DNA from: Mrakia gelida
Taxonomy: Eukaryota; Basidiomycota; Tremellomycetes; Cystofilobasidiales; Mrakiaceae
DNA length: 64,000 bases
Direction of reading: 5' to 3'
NCBI GenBank assembly: GCA_024345305.1
Contig: BRON01000009.1
Coordinates: 992,001 to 1,056,000 of the forward strand
This document shows, in pieces, positions 21,850-31,653 of this stretch. A model generated the notes under the pieces. It made no database searches. It was not told the origin of the DNA and saw only the letters and a list, made by a program, of their open reading frames with translations. The position numbers were made by a program, and so were the translations under genes. Each line of letters starts with the position of its first letter. Position 1 is the stretch's first letter.

Positions 21850-24705
21850 ATGAATCCGTTGGAGGAGCTCGCGAAGGCTGCCCTGCAAGGATCTGTCAAC
21901 GCCAACATGGACAGCAACCAGCAGAACGCAGAGTGGAGAGTGAGTCTACATCCTCTATCCTTCTTCTCCCTTCGTGCGAGCTCGCGCCCATGCTGCTCCT
22001 TCCCTCCCTTGAGCTGACCTCTCTGCCATCCTCCCTCCCTCCCTTCTAGGGGATGGAAACTCTCATCGCGGCTCTTCAAGCGGATACTCCCAACCTCAAC
22101 AACCCTACCTCTTCTTCTCAATCACTACACCACGGACAAGCTGCTCATGCTCCTTTCTCTCAGCAAACGTTGAACGCGCTCCTCCTCCATCCCAACATCC
22201 TCTCCATCCTCTCCCTCCTCCCTCAACCTCCCTTACCAGACCCGACTCTCGCTCCGGTCAAGACTCGATCTGGACGACCTTCTCGACCTCCTCAAGTTGA
22301 TGATCAACTCCTCCAACTCCAACAAGCAGCTTGGGCGGGACTCGACTTCTCAGCTCTCAATCAAGGAGATCAGTCGGCGGGATGGGAGTTGGGAGGAGGA
22401 TTCATAGGAGCAGGATCCAACACAGGTGGAGGGGGAGGGATGGACGCCATGCTCTCAGGAGCAGGAGCAGGTGGAGACGGTCTAGGAGGAGTCGGAGCAG
22501 CAGCAGGAGGAGGAGGAGGAGGGGTGGTCGAGGAGAACCAACTCGACTGGTGGTGGCCGATCCAAGAAGAAGGAGAAGACGAAGATCCTTCCTACTTCCC
22601 TCCTTCCACCAACACTCCCTCAGGACATCTACCCACTCCCAACTACGTCTTCACTCCCTCCTCCTTCCCAGACGAAAGCACCCTCACCTACGCTTCAGCT
22701 CCTCAACGACCTCTCTCTTCGAACGCAAACGCTCACGCGAGTGGATCAGCATCCCACGACAACTTCCTCCACCACAACCACCAACTCGGCTCCTTCGCCA
22801 ACGCCAACTCCAACGAGCACCTCCAGAACGACAACTCGGGAGACGAGTCTACCTCTACCACAACAGCGGCAGCGTCGAAACGACCTCCGAAACGCTCTCG
22901 CAAAGGCAAGGAGAAGGAGATCGTCGACGACGGAGGAGGAGGAGGATCAGCAACGGTCGACGACGAGAACGAGAACGAGGACGGAGAAGGAAACGGGAGC
23001 TCGACGAACAACCCTCCTTCGTCGAAGCGGCCGAAGAGGAAGGCTCGCATCGACGGGGAAGCGAAGAGTGCGAAAGGGGCGGGAGGGAAGAGGGAGAAGA
23101 TGAGTAAGGAGGAGGTCATGGAGAGGAGGAGGGCTAGGAATAAGGCTACTGGTGAGTTATGGCCCTGGGGGTGGGTGGGGGGGGGGGGGGGGGGGGGGGG
23201 GAGGAGAGGGGTGGTGAGAGGGAAAGGGAGAGGGAAGGGAGGGGAGAAGTCGCGTCGAACGAGAGAGAGAGCTGACTTTGCGTTTTGGGTTCGGCTTTGG
23301 TTTTGGGTGTGCTGAACGGTAGCTCTGGAGTCGAGAGTGAAGGCTAAGAACCATCTGGTAAAGCTCGAGAAGGAGAACGAGTCGTTGAAGCTGCAGTTGG
23401 CGGCTGCGAGGAATGAGTGAGTTGCTTTTTCGTTTCGTTCCGTTCGGCTCGCTTGTCTCTTCGCGCCATCTCCCCTTCGTCTTCTCTACCTTCTTCCTCC
23501 TCGCAAACACCATCCCATTCTTCGAACGAAGCAACTTGTTCTCGAACGACGACGAACCGAACTGACGACCTCCCTTCCTCTCTTCCTCGTCGCGTCCCGC
23601 TTCGCTCACTCACAGAATCCAATCCCTCAAACTCAACCTCCCTCCACCCCCTCGTCCAACGCCCAACATCTACGACCCCGCCCACGCCCTCTCTCCACCT
23701 CCCATCCATCCGTTCGCTCACCTCCCTCCTACCACTCCGACCACCAAATCGAAAGGGAAGGGCAAAGCCAAAGCCAAATCGACGACTCCCAACCCCAGAG
23801 AAGACTCGGAGATGCGCGACGACGACGACGACGATCCTCCTCCTCTGAACGAGCTCGACCTGGACGAAGACGGGGAATCGGAAGTCTCAGCCGTCGAGAC
23901 GGACGGTGGAGAAGAAGACAGCGACAGCGACTACCCGGAGGAGGAGGAAGCTCAAGTCCTCAAGAAGGCTCGAGATCGAGAGAACTCGGCTCGGAGGAGA
24001 AGGAACGTCAAGAATGCCAAGCTTGGTCTACCGCTCGAGGAGCCTCCTTCGCGTGAGGGTGGGAGGAGCGAGAGCAGGAGTGTTAGTCGAGGAGTTAGCG
24101 TTGGCGCTGGTGGTGGGGTTCAGACCGAGGAGGAGAGGTTGGAGGAAGAGAAGCGACTGGAGAGAGAGTTTGACGAGGAGGAGGAAAGGAGAAGGTTGGA
24201 ACGTCTCCGACTCGTCGCCAACACGACTTCAACGAACGCGTCGGGCTCAACCTCAGGACTCGTACCCCCCGGACTGGTCTTCGCTCCCTCTTCGGCCCTC
24301 ATCCCCGCCGTACAAGTACAAGTTTCCTCGGACCACGACGACGACGACGGATCAGACGACTCGCACTCGGACTCGGACGATTCGGACGAGGAGGAGGAAG
24401 AAGAAGGAGGAGGCGAGGAGGACGACGACGAGGAAGAGTCGGATCTTTACCTACCCATCAGGGATGTGCCGATCCCGAGTCCTCCGCCTGGACTTCTGCA
24501 CCTCCAATCGCAACCGAATCCAGCAGTACCAGCGGCAGCGGTTTCGCCAGGAGGGGGAGGAGGGTTGGAGGAGTTGGCGACGGTTGCGACGACGGTGGCT
24601 GCTGGGGTTGGGGCGGGAGGAGTGGGTGGAGTGGGAGGGGAGGGGAACAAGGAGGTGGTGGATCTGTTGAAGGCGTTGTTGGCGAAGATGGGAGGGAGTG
24701 TTTGA
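21850..24705 (+). CDS. bZIP transcription factor with long acidic C-terminus
   Basis: Four exons. Starts MNPLEELAKAALQGSVNANM (ATG 21850) and continues through an intron to METLIAALQADT. The DNA-binding region is SKEEVMERRRARNKAT joined across an intron to ALESRVKAKNHLVKLEKENE, which gives the N-x-x-A-x(8)-R layout of a basic region (RNKATALESRVKAK) followed by heptad leucines (LVKLEKENESLKLQLAAARN). N-terminal to it are Gly-rich, Trp-rich (LDWWWPIQEEG) and SKRPPKRSRKGKEKE segments; the C-terminal half is extremely acidic with Asp/Glu runs and SARRRRNVKNAKL. The intron that cuts the basic region contains a 25-nt G run. Target genes unknown; the family is not one I can name (not GCN4- or HAC1-specific by eye). 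Confidence 0.82.
23177..23201. repeat. G25 homopolymer inside the bZIP intron
   Basis: Runs of G totalling about 25 nt preceded by GGGGGTGGGTG; strong G-quadruplex potential on the coding strand, within the intron that splits the basic region (acceptor near 23322). Confidence 0.85.
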
Positions 24706-25215
24706 GGAGGGGAGGACGCGTTTGGGGACGGGCGAGGGTTTGGGTTGGGCGAGGGTTGGGTTGGATTTGGTTTGATCTCGTTATTTTGGGGGTCTGTTTC
24801 AGCTAGTAGTAGTAGGGGGTCTTCTCGTTAACGATTCAACGACGTGTTTTCCGGCTTTATGGCCCTCGTACACCGTTGGGAAGAAGACGCGTCTTCGCAA
24901 CGAGCGTATGGACGGGCGCTCGCTCGCGTGCGACCCCCCTTTGAACCAGTCTTTTCTCTTCTTCTTTGCCGATCTCTTTGACTTCATCTAGTTTAGTAAT
25001 CAGTCGATCCACCATAGAGCTCCGTATGGTGCGACTTAGCAGAACGAGTACTTTTTTCTTCCCTCGAATCGTCACTCGCGCTGCCCCCTCCTCTCCCTCC
25101 CTTGCGATCGTCCCTCGCTCTCCTTTGCTCCGCCCTCCTCCTCGCCTCACCTCCTCACCTCAACCCACCACCCTCCTCCTCCTCCCCTTCCCTCTCCTTC
25201 AACCAACCCCTCAAA
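24706..25215. other. Intergenic: bZIP terminator side and VAP promoter
   Basis: 510 bp. First part G/T-rich after the TGA; contains a GACGCGTC palindrome at 24886; the last ~100 bp before the VAP ATG are C/T-rich, as in many fungal core promoters. No gene supported. Confidence 0.4.
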
Positions 25216-27161
25216 ATGAGCGTCGACCTCTCCCCCTCCGCCCAACTCGCTTTCGCTCGTTCGTCCAGCTTTGCCCCCCTTCCTGCCCTTCCTTGCGAGA
25301 CGGTTCGCTCATCTCCTTCTTCACTTCTCTTGTTTCGTTCAGGCCCTCTCACCCAACTTGTCAAGAAGATCCTTGTGATCAGTAACCCTAATGCTGAGAG
25401 TGTTGCCTTCAAGGTCAAGACGACCGCGCCCAAGCAGGTCAGTCTGAATCAAGAAGAGAAGAGAGGAGGGAGGGAGGAGGACAGAGGTGCTGGCGATGGG
25501 ACGAGGTGAGGGGGAAGGGGAGGGAGCTCGTGCGAGGCGTAGAGAGCGGGATTTTCGCTCCGATCTCGAGCTTCTGGGGGTAGGCGGGCGGGGTACATGC
25601 TTCCGGATGGCTTTGGGGAGCGAGAGAGGGTTTGGAGGTGTATGGGAGGAAGCAGGAGGGAGGAGGGAAGGAGCCTGCTTCAACCTCCTTCGTCCAACTC
25701 CGCTGCTTCTCTCGCTCTCGTCGCACATGCTAGAGCTCTACCAGCCCCAAGAGCATACAGCTGACCTTCTCGTATTGTTTGTGGTGGTGATCTCAGTACT
25801 GCGTTCGACCCAACTCTGGACGGATCGAACCTGGAGAGAAGGTCGAGGTGTCTGGTGAGTTCTATTCTCCTCCCTCGCCCTTCGTCTGCTTCGTAGGCTC
25901 CTTCCTCGTCATATCTCGAGCTCTTTGAGAGCGAGAGTGCTATGCTCTGCTTTGGGGGGAGGCATCCTCGAAGGACTTTCCTGTTCAGCCCTTCTGGAAG
26001 AGGAAGCAGAAGGGAGAAGGGAGGGCAAGACCGCGGTCTCTCTCCTTTCGACGCCTCACCTCGCTCCTCCTCATTGCCGCCAGCGAGCAACGAACTCTCT
26101 GCTTCCTCTCGAGCAGCGCTGACTCGTTCTCTCCCTTTCCCTCCATCGTTGATTTGGTCCCACAGTTCTCTTGCAGCCCATGAAGGAGGATCCTCCCGCA
26201 GGAGTCAAGTGCAAGGACAAGTTCCTCGTTCAGTCAGCGACCATCTCCTCCGACAAGGAGACCCTGACTCTGCAGGATATCGTGAGTCTCACCCCTTCGA
26301 ATACCCCCTCTCATATTTTCCCTTTGGGCCATCGTCTCGTGTAGGAAGAGGAGAGCTGATCCTTGGTCGTTCGTCGTTCGTGCTGGAAACAGTGGAGCTC
26401 GATCGAGAAGGAAGGACGGTCCAAGATCCACGAGCAGAAGATCCGTTGCGCTTACCTGGACGTCAACACCGATGGAGAGAGACATGCTATCACTCAGGAG
26501 GACATGGACAAGTCGACTTTGATTGATGGCTCGGTGAGCTCTCGAACTCTTCTCTTGCTCTCGCTCTCTCCCTTATCGTTCGTTCGAGCTCAGCTCAGCT
26601 CACACCTCCTCTCCCTTGCCCTTCCCTCTTCTTCTCGCGTGCGCTTTCGTTCCTCGTTCTCAGCCCAACACCAACGTCAACGGAGCCTCCCCTACCACCC
26701 CCACCAACACCTCCACCCAGTTCCACCAAGCCGACACCACCCTCCCAGCCTCCAACGACCCTCCCCCTCCCTCCCAGTTCGTTTCCTCCTTCCCTCCCAC
26801 CAACACCAACACCAACGGAACCTCCTCCGACAGGGACCTCCCCACCACCACCGCAACAGGTCTTCCTCCAACCTCCAACACCACCCCTTCTCCTCTCGCT
26901 CCTCCCATCATCGCCGTCAGCTCACCGAAGTCGGAAGTCGAGAAGTTGAAGGAGGAGATCCATCAGCTCAAGGAGAAGCTCGCCAACGCTACCACCAACC
27001 CTACGCTTATCGCTGGACTGAGGAAGCGAGGTGGGGGGGTCAGCGAGGCGGTGGAGGGTGCGGAGGTGAAGGTGAAGGAGGCGGTTGGACAGGGAGTGCC
27101 GGTTGAGGTGGTGGCTGCGTTGTGTTTGGGTGTGTTTGTTATGACTTATATCTTCTTCTAG
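25216..27161 (+). CDS. SCS2: VAP family MSP-domain ER membrane protein (SCS2-like)
   Basis: Tail-anchored ER receptor for FFAT-motif proteins at membrane contact sites. Start MSVDLSPSAQLAF (ATG 25216). Spliced MSP domain: LVKKILVISNPNAESVAFKV, KTTAPKQ joined to YCVRPNSGRIEPGEKVEVS, then LLQPMKEDPPAGVKCKDKFL. These contain the VAP signature K-T-T-A-P-x-x-Y-C-V-R-P-N-x-G. After a Pro/Thr/Asn-rich linker comes a coiled coil (VEKLKEEIHQLKEKL) and a C-terminal anchor VVAALCLGVFVMTYIFF ending at the TAG 27159-27161. The domain order MSP-linker-coiled coil-TM and the length fit the family. Confidence 0.93.
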
Positions 27162-27820
27162 TCGTCTGCAGATATCCCTTCCCCCTTCGTTTCGTTTCGT
27201 TTCGTTTCGCCTTTCTTGACGCGTCGCTTCTTTTCTTTCTTTCTCTCCTCTTCCTTCCTCGTTCTTCTTCCTCTCTCTCTCTTTCTCTCATTCCTTAGTT
27301 CACTCGCTTGCTCTGGGTCGTATAATGAGTTTCCTAAACGCGAACAAGCCTTCGTTCAACGCAAGAGCGGACGTTGAATCTGATCGCACGCGTCGAAAGC
27401 TCTCCCTCGCGCGTCCCTTCCCTGACTCTCATACCCCAGCCTTTGATCTAGGCTCTGGCAGACGTTGCGACCAGCTCCTTGCTTTGCTGTGATCTGGCAG
27501 AATCAGTCCCGGCATAGATCATTTCTTCCCCGTCGCGACGCGTCGGACCGGCTCGCCCACGCGCTGCTTCTCAACAAAACCAGCAAAGCTCAGACTTCAG
27601 CCATCTCCTCCTCTCTTAATCTCTCTGGAAATCTTCACTCATCACCCACAACCATCATCACAAACCTCTGGCTCACCGACAACTCGAAGCTCAACTCGCT
27701 CGACGATGTTCGTCTAGTCTTTCCCTCCGCTTTTCTCTCCTCCCCCACCCACCCTCTCCTTCTTCATCCCACTGATTCGATCCCCTCTCTCTCTCCTCAC
27801 AGGCTTCCCACCACCTCGCC
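27162..27820. other. Intergenic with (TTCGT)n repeat and palindromes
   Basis: Contains about four tandem TTCGT units near 27187-27212, GACGCGTC at 27218 and 27537, and a possible 5'-UTR intron ending CTCACAG at 27802. No gene supported apart from the 5' leader of the next one. Confidence 0.45.
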
Positions 27821-28806
27821 ATGCCTCCTTTCACTTCTCACTGCCCTCGCGGCTTTGATTTCCTCTCGCGCCGTCGCATCCCCCCTCCCTCCTCTCCCCC
27901 GCTCCTCTTGCTCCTTCGTCTGCCCCGAGAACACCCCCGGAGGAGTGGGGATGATGACTAACGGTGATACGGTGAGCTCACTTACCCGAAGACCAGGTGG
28001 AGGGAGGGAGGGCGGGTGAGACGAGAACTGACGCGCTGGGTTTTGGGTGGGTTGGTCGGTGGTGGGGGGGGGGAGGAAACAGTGGCCTCAATGCTAGTGC
28101 GTCCCGCCTTCCCTATACCTTCTCGATCGAAGTTCGAGGGAGGAGAGCAGGCGAGGGAGAGCGAGAGGACGAAAGCTGAATTGACCTTTGCGCGACGCGT
28201 CTCGTCTTGTTCTTTTTGGAACAGCTATGTCGATACACATGCGCCTGGGACGGTGCAGGTTTGGAAGCAGGTAGGATTAAACCTCGTCTGCTCTTTGAGG
28301 AGTGGGAAGAGAAAAGGGAAACGAGGCCAAAGCTGACTTTCGTTCGACGCGTCTTTTGGTTCGGTTTCGCGTCGAAAGATCTACGATTGCGCTTATGACC
28401 CTGTTCGCCCCTTTCCTCCTGTATATCAGAGCACAAGGAGGTCTTTGCTGACTTGATCTGGGGTTGGGTTGAGCAGGAATCCGGCCTTCTTGTCCCCTCA
28501 GCGCACGACGACTCGTCGCCGGATTGGTGCGTCCCGCTCGTTCGCTCGCTCTATTCCTCTTTTCTTTTTCTCTGTTTCCACGAGGCTCAGCAGTCTTTCT
28601 GCGTTCTTCTCTTTGACTTGGACTCTTTCGACAGTCCCCCGCGAGCAAAGGAAAGCTGCGACGGCTCGAACTTGAACGATCTTCAAAAGGCGAAGGGCGC
28701 TGTTGAGGAGGCGAAGGGTAGGAGGAGGGAAAAGGATAAGAGGGTGATGCATAAGGCTGAGCGAGAAGGTGGTGAAAGCAGGGAAGAGAGGTTGGGGAGG
28801 TACTGA
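27821..28806 (+). CDS. Putative secreted Cys-containing protein; start frame does not close
   Basis: Six exons fit exactly in phase: 27822-27971, 28083-28096 (14 nt), 28225-28270, 28379-28420, 28477-28526, 28635-28806. The first encodes a classical signal peptide, CLLSLLTALAALISSRAVAS, with an AVAS-type cleavage site. The mature part has CSFVCPENTPGG, TWPQCYYVD, IYDCAYDP, SPDCPP, SCDG and ends in a Lys/Glu/Arg-rich helix. Eight Cys positions suggest disulphides. Small secreted basidiomycete proteins with repeated 'C..W..C.Y' elements are known, function mostly unknown. Oddity: the nearest ATG (27821-27823) is one base out of frame with the signal peptide; removing one C after ATG would join it. 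Either an unseen upstream exon, a sequencing error or a broken gene. Confidence 0.55.
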
Positions 28807-29185
28807 GGTGGGAGGGCGGGAGAGAAGGAGAGGGAGGAAGAGGAGTTCGAGTCGACGTCGATGGAGGAGAAGTGGGGAGCATGTGGGGAGCTGAAAGTTC
28901 GATAGCTTGATAGATAGGAGTCTGAGAAAGAGACATCTTGATGAAAGGAGCGAAACGCGAAAAGGAAGCTTGTTGAGGTGATGGGCGAAAGGAGGGAACC
29001 GACGACGAGCTCTTCAAGTCGAGCTCAACTTTCGAGGAAGGTCGCCCCTTCCTTCCCTCTGCCTCCCACCCTCCCAGAATCGACTTCAAATCTTCGACCT
29101 CCAGCTCAACCCCCTCTCACAGCTTAGGATCCAAGTACCTGAGTCCAACTCCCCGAAGCTCCCTCCTCGTCCTCGCTCTCTCGCC
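28807..29185. other. Intergenic, 3' of secreted protein and 5' of F-box-like copy 3
   Basis: 379 bp; purine-rich first half, then pyrimidine-rich. No gene supported; an intron acceptor that would rescue the copy-3 frame was looked for and not seen convincingly. Confidence 0.35.
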
Positions 29186-30201
29186 ATGAGCTTCTTCCTT
29201 CATCGTTCGCCTCCTCCTCCCTTCCTTCCCCGTCGAGATTCATCGCTACATCCTTTCCTTCGCGGGCAACTCCACCCTCGCCTCCGCCTGCCGAGCTAGC
29301 TACGCCTTCCTCGAGATTGCCTCCGAGTTTCTGTACGAAGACGTCGAGATCGTAGGGCTGGAGAGACTGAGAAGGTTGTTCTCCCCTCAAGTAGGTTCCT
29401 TCACTCGCTCCTCGCGTCCCTTTTCACCCTCCTTGGGCTGATAGATCTTCGTTCCATCCTCTTCGCCAGACGACGACGAGATCTCCTCGAGTCGATACAC
29501 AGCTCTTCCTCGCTCGCATCAAATCGCTCACCTTCATCTCGAACAACCCCGACCCAAGGCTGAGAGACGGGTCCTTCTTCTCCTCCCGTCTGTCCAAGAA
29601 TCCCCTCCAGGTCGAGAATCTCACCATCAGGGTCCCATCCTTCACTCGAGATTCAACAAGACCATGGGGTGGATGGCCACTCTTCCTTCAAATCGACTTG
29701 CCCCATCACCTCCTCCCTCTCTTCGATCCCATCTCCTTCAACTACATCGCATCTCCTCCCTTCGAGCCTCTAAACAACACCTTCGTCCAGGACGTCGAGC
29801 TTTCAGGATGGACGAGGCTCAGAACCTGCCGTCTTGTTCATACCTCCACCGATTTCAGAGAGGACGTGAATTACGAACAGAGGTGGTTTGGCCCGAGCAG
29901 CACGAAGGTGACCTTCGAGCTCTTTCATCCCTTCGGCGAGGATGGAAGCTGCTCGCTACCTCTTCGTAGCGTGATCGGTTCTCTCCTGCATCCAAAGCAG
30001 ACGTTCCCCTCGTCTTCCATTCACAGAGCCGAGATCGTTTTACCAACCGAGGACGAGCGCGAGGACGTTGAGAGTTTCCTTCGTGAGGTGGGATTGGAGC
30101 TGTGGGAGGACGACGAAGACGAGCTGGAACGTCGATTGGAGCACATAGACGTCGTCGCGGAGGATCTTTCCCATCGTGTGAGCATATCTTCACTCCTTTG
30201 A
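29186..30201 (+). pseudogene. F-box-like protein, copy 3 (apparent +1 frameshift near start)
   Basis: Exon 1 (to 29390) encodes PVEIHRYILSFAGNSTLASA, ASYAFLEIASEFLYEDVEI and VGLERLRRLFSPQ, clearly homologous to copy 1 (PMEIKRHILAF..., LYEDVEIVGLERL). Exon 2 starts at 29470 and runs open to TGA 30199-30201 with LARIKSLTFISNNPDPRLR, GWTRLRTCRLVHTSTDF and HRAEIVLPTEDEREDVESFL. The only nearby ATG (29186) reads MSFFLHRSPPPPFLP and then leaves the frame: a CCCC run at 29228-29231 stands where copy 1 has CCC. With one C fewer the ATG would lead straight into VEIHRYILSF. An in-frame TGA blocks other upstream starts. An unrecognised upstream exon remains possible. The C-terminal half has diverged strongly from copies 1 and 2. 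Confidence 0.6.
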
Positions 30202-30316
30202 AGGCGCTTGCTCATTCCTTCTTCCTTCCCTCCCTCAGCTCATCCCCGTCGTCGCGCACAGCCTCGCACAACCTTCCCCTCCCTCACCACTTAACACCCT
30301 GCTTTCTTCTCGCCTC

Positions 30317-30793
30317 ATGGTACCTTTGCGCTTCCTCGGAAACGTTCTCCTCGTCTTGACCTTCCCAACCCACGCCGTCTGGACCCTCTTCCGTCCTGCC
30401 TGGACTCGAGATCCGCGCTTTGCCTTCGTCTTCGAGTATCCTTACGTGTGAGTCTCTCGGTTTCCCCTCTCCTGCTTCCTTCCCTCTCTGACTTATTCTC
30501 GAGTCCTCCTTTCGAATGCAGGGTTCTCAGAATCTGTCACACGGCCTTGGTGTTCGCCATCTTCCTCTGTGTCTGTGAGTTCCCAAACCACGTCCTCGTC
30601 GCGTCGCGTCGCCTTTCTTACGCCTTTTGTTTCGCCCTTCCGTTCAGCTCCTCTCGTCATCTTCATGATTCACTATCTCGAAATCAGAATCCCCGATCAC
30701 AAGGACGCCATAAGATGGATGCGAAACATGGACAAGGAGGGATCGTTGCTCGGACGATGGTTGGATGATTGGCCTGGCCTGAGGAGAGAGTAG
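30317..30793 (+). CDS. Small two/three-helix membrane protein, possibly 3' exons of copy 3
   Basis: Three exons from ATG 30317: MVPLRFLGNVLLVLTFPTHA, TRDPRFAFVFEYPYV, then VLRICHTALVFAIFLCVSPL and VIFMIHYLEIRIPDHKDAIR, RWMRNMDKEGSLLGRWLDDW and stop TAG 30791-30793. Hydrophobic helices at residues ~5-22 and ~47-75. Function unknown. The frame is also open upstream of the ATG to an acceptor at 30238, and a donor at 30178 in copy 3 would splice to it in phase, so F-box plus membrane tail could be one transcript. The upstream intron lacks the usual CTGAC, which favours a separate gene. Confidence 0.55.
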
Positions 30794-31063
30794 GGATGAT
30801 CGGCGTCGTTGCTTCGTGAGGTGGAGATGGTTTGGAATTCGCAGCCTTTTCTGATTCGGTCCGATCTCTTTATTCTATGCGCATACCGGAGTTTGTTCTC
30901 GTTTGAGGCCGCGGTTGTAAGATCGAGCAAGCGAGTTCCAGTGGACCGCCGACCGAGCCAGGAGTATCGGTTCGTTTTTGCTTTCGTCCTCCACTCCCTT
31001 CCGTCAAAAAGAGTGACAGCAAGCAGATGGAGCGAGCGGTGCTTATTCATAGAGGCTACAAAG
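30794..31063. other. Intergenic, no gene supported
   Basis: 3' flank of the membrane-protein gene. A 156-aa minus-strand frame covers it but mostly mirrors that gene's exons and shows no family features. Confidence 0.35.
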
Positions 31064-31572
31064 TCAACAACACGCAGCCGCCCGTAGTCTATCAAGCGTC
31101 GACGACCGGCGAACGACGACGAGCTCGAAACGACGCCTCGACAGCTCTTGGGATTTGACGAGCACATGGTGCAGCGGCAACCTAAACGGGACGAAGACGA
31201 GAAGGAAGAAAGGAGCGGTCAGCCTGCGTGATACGAAGGGCGAAAGGAATGTAGGTCGAACGCTGCTGACCTTTCGATTCGGACGCGACAAGCAGAAGGA
31301 GAGACGACGACTGGCTTGAAGAGCAAGGCGGCGAGGTAGACCATGTCTGCTTGGAACGAGGAACGATTGGAAGTCAGGAATTATGATGTGAGAGGAGAAA
31401 GAACAAAAGAGAATAAAGGAGCTCACGCGAAGATGGCGATGCAAGAAACGAACGAAGATTGAGGGCGAGCGAGGGATCCGAGGTCGGAAGGAGTTGATCG
31501 AGTAGTAGAGCATGTGAGGGTTGGTGCTGGTGGTGAATCGAGAAGATGATGGCGGTGAGGAGGGGATGAGCT
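31064..31572 (-). other. Cryptic spliced locus downstream of F-box-like copy 2
   Basis: On the minus strand intron-like signals frame exons: acceptor CCCCAG at about 31573, donor GTGAGCTCC at 31430, acceptor AAGCAG at about 31345, donor GTCAGCAGC at about 31280 and acceptor TTTAG at about 31185. One phase reads HPLLTAIIFSIHHQHQPSHA, NLRSFLASPSSHMVYLAALL and LPLHHVLVKSQELSRRRF to a stop at 31064, with two weakly hydrophobic segments. No clear ATG and no family match. It may be decayed 3' exons of copy 2, by analogy with the membrane exons after copy 3. Confidence 0.25.
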
Positions 31573-31653
31573 GGGGAACAGCAGAGCGAAGGGACGACGC
31601 GTCACGTTTGTCGTTCGGACGGACGGAGAGGAAAAGGACTCGGAACTCACCTT

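Noticed and set aside
30697..31167. 156-residue minus-strand frame
   Set aside because: Overlaps the last exons of the membrane-protein gene in antisense and has random-looking composition.
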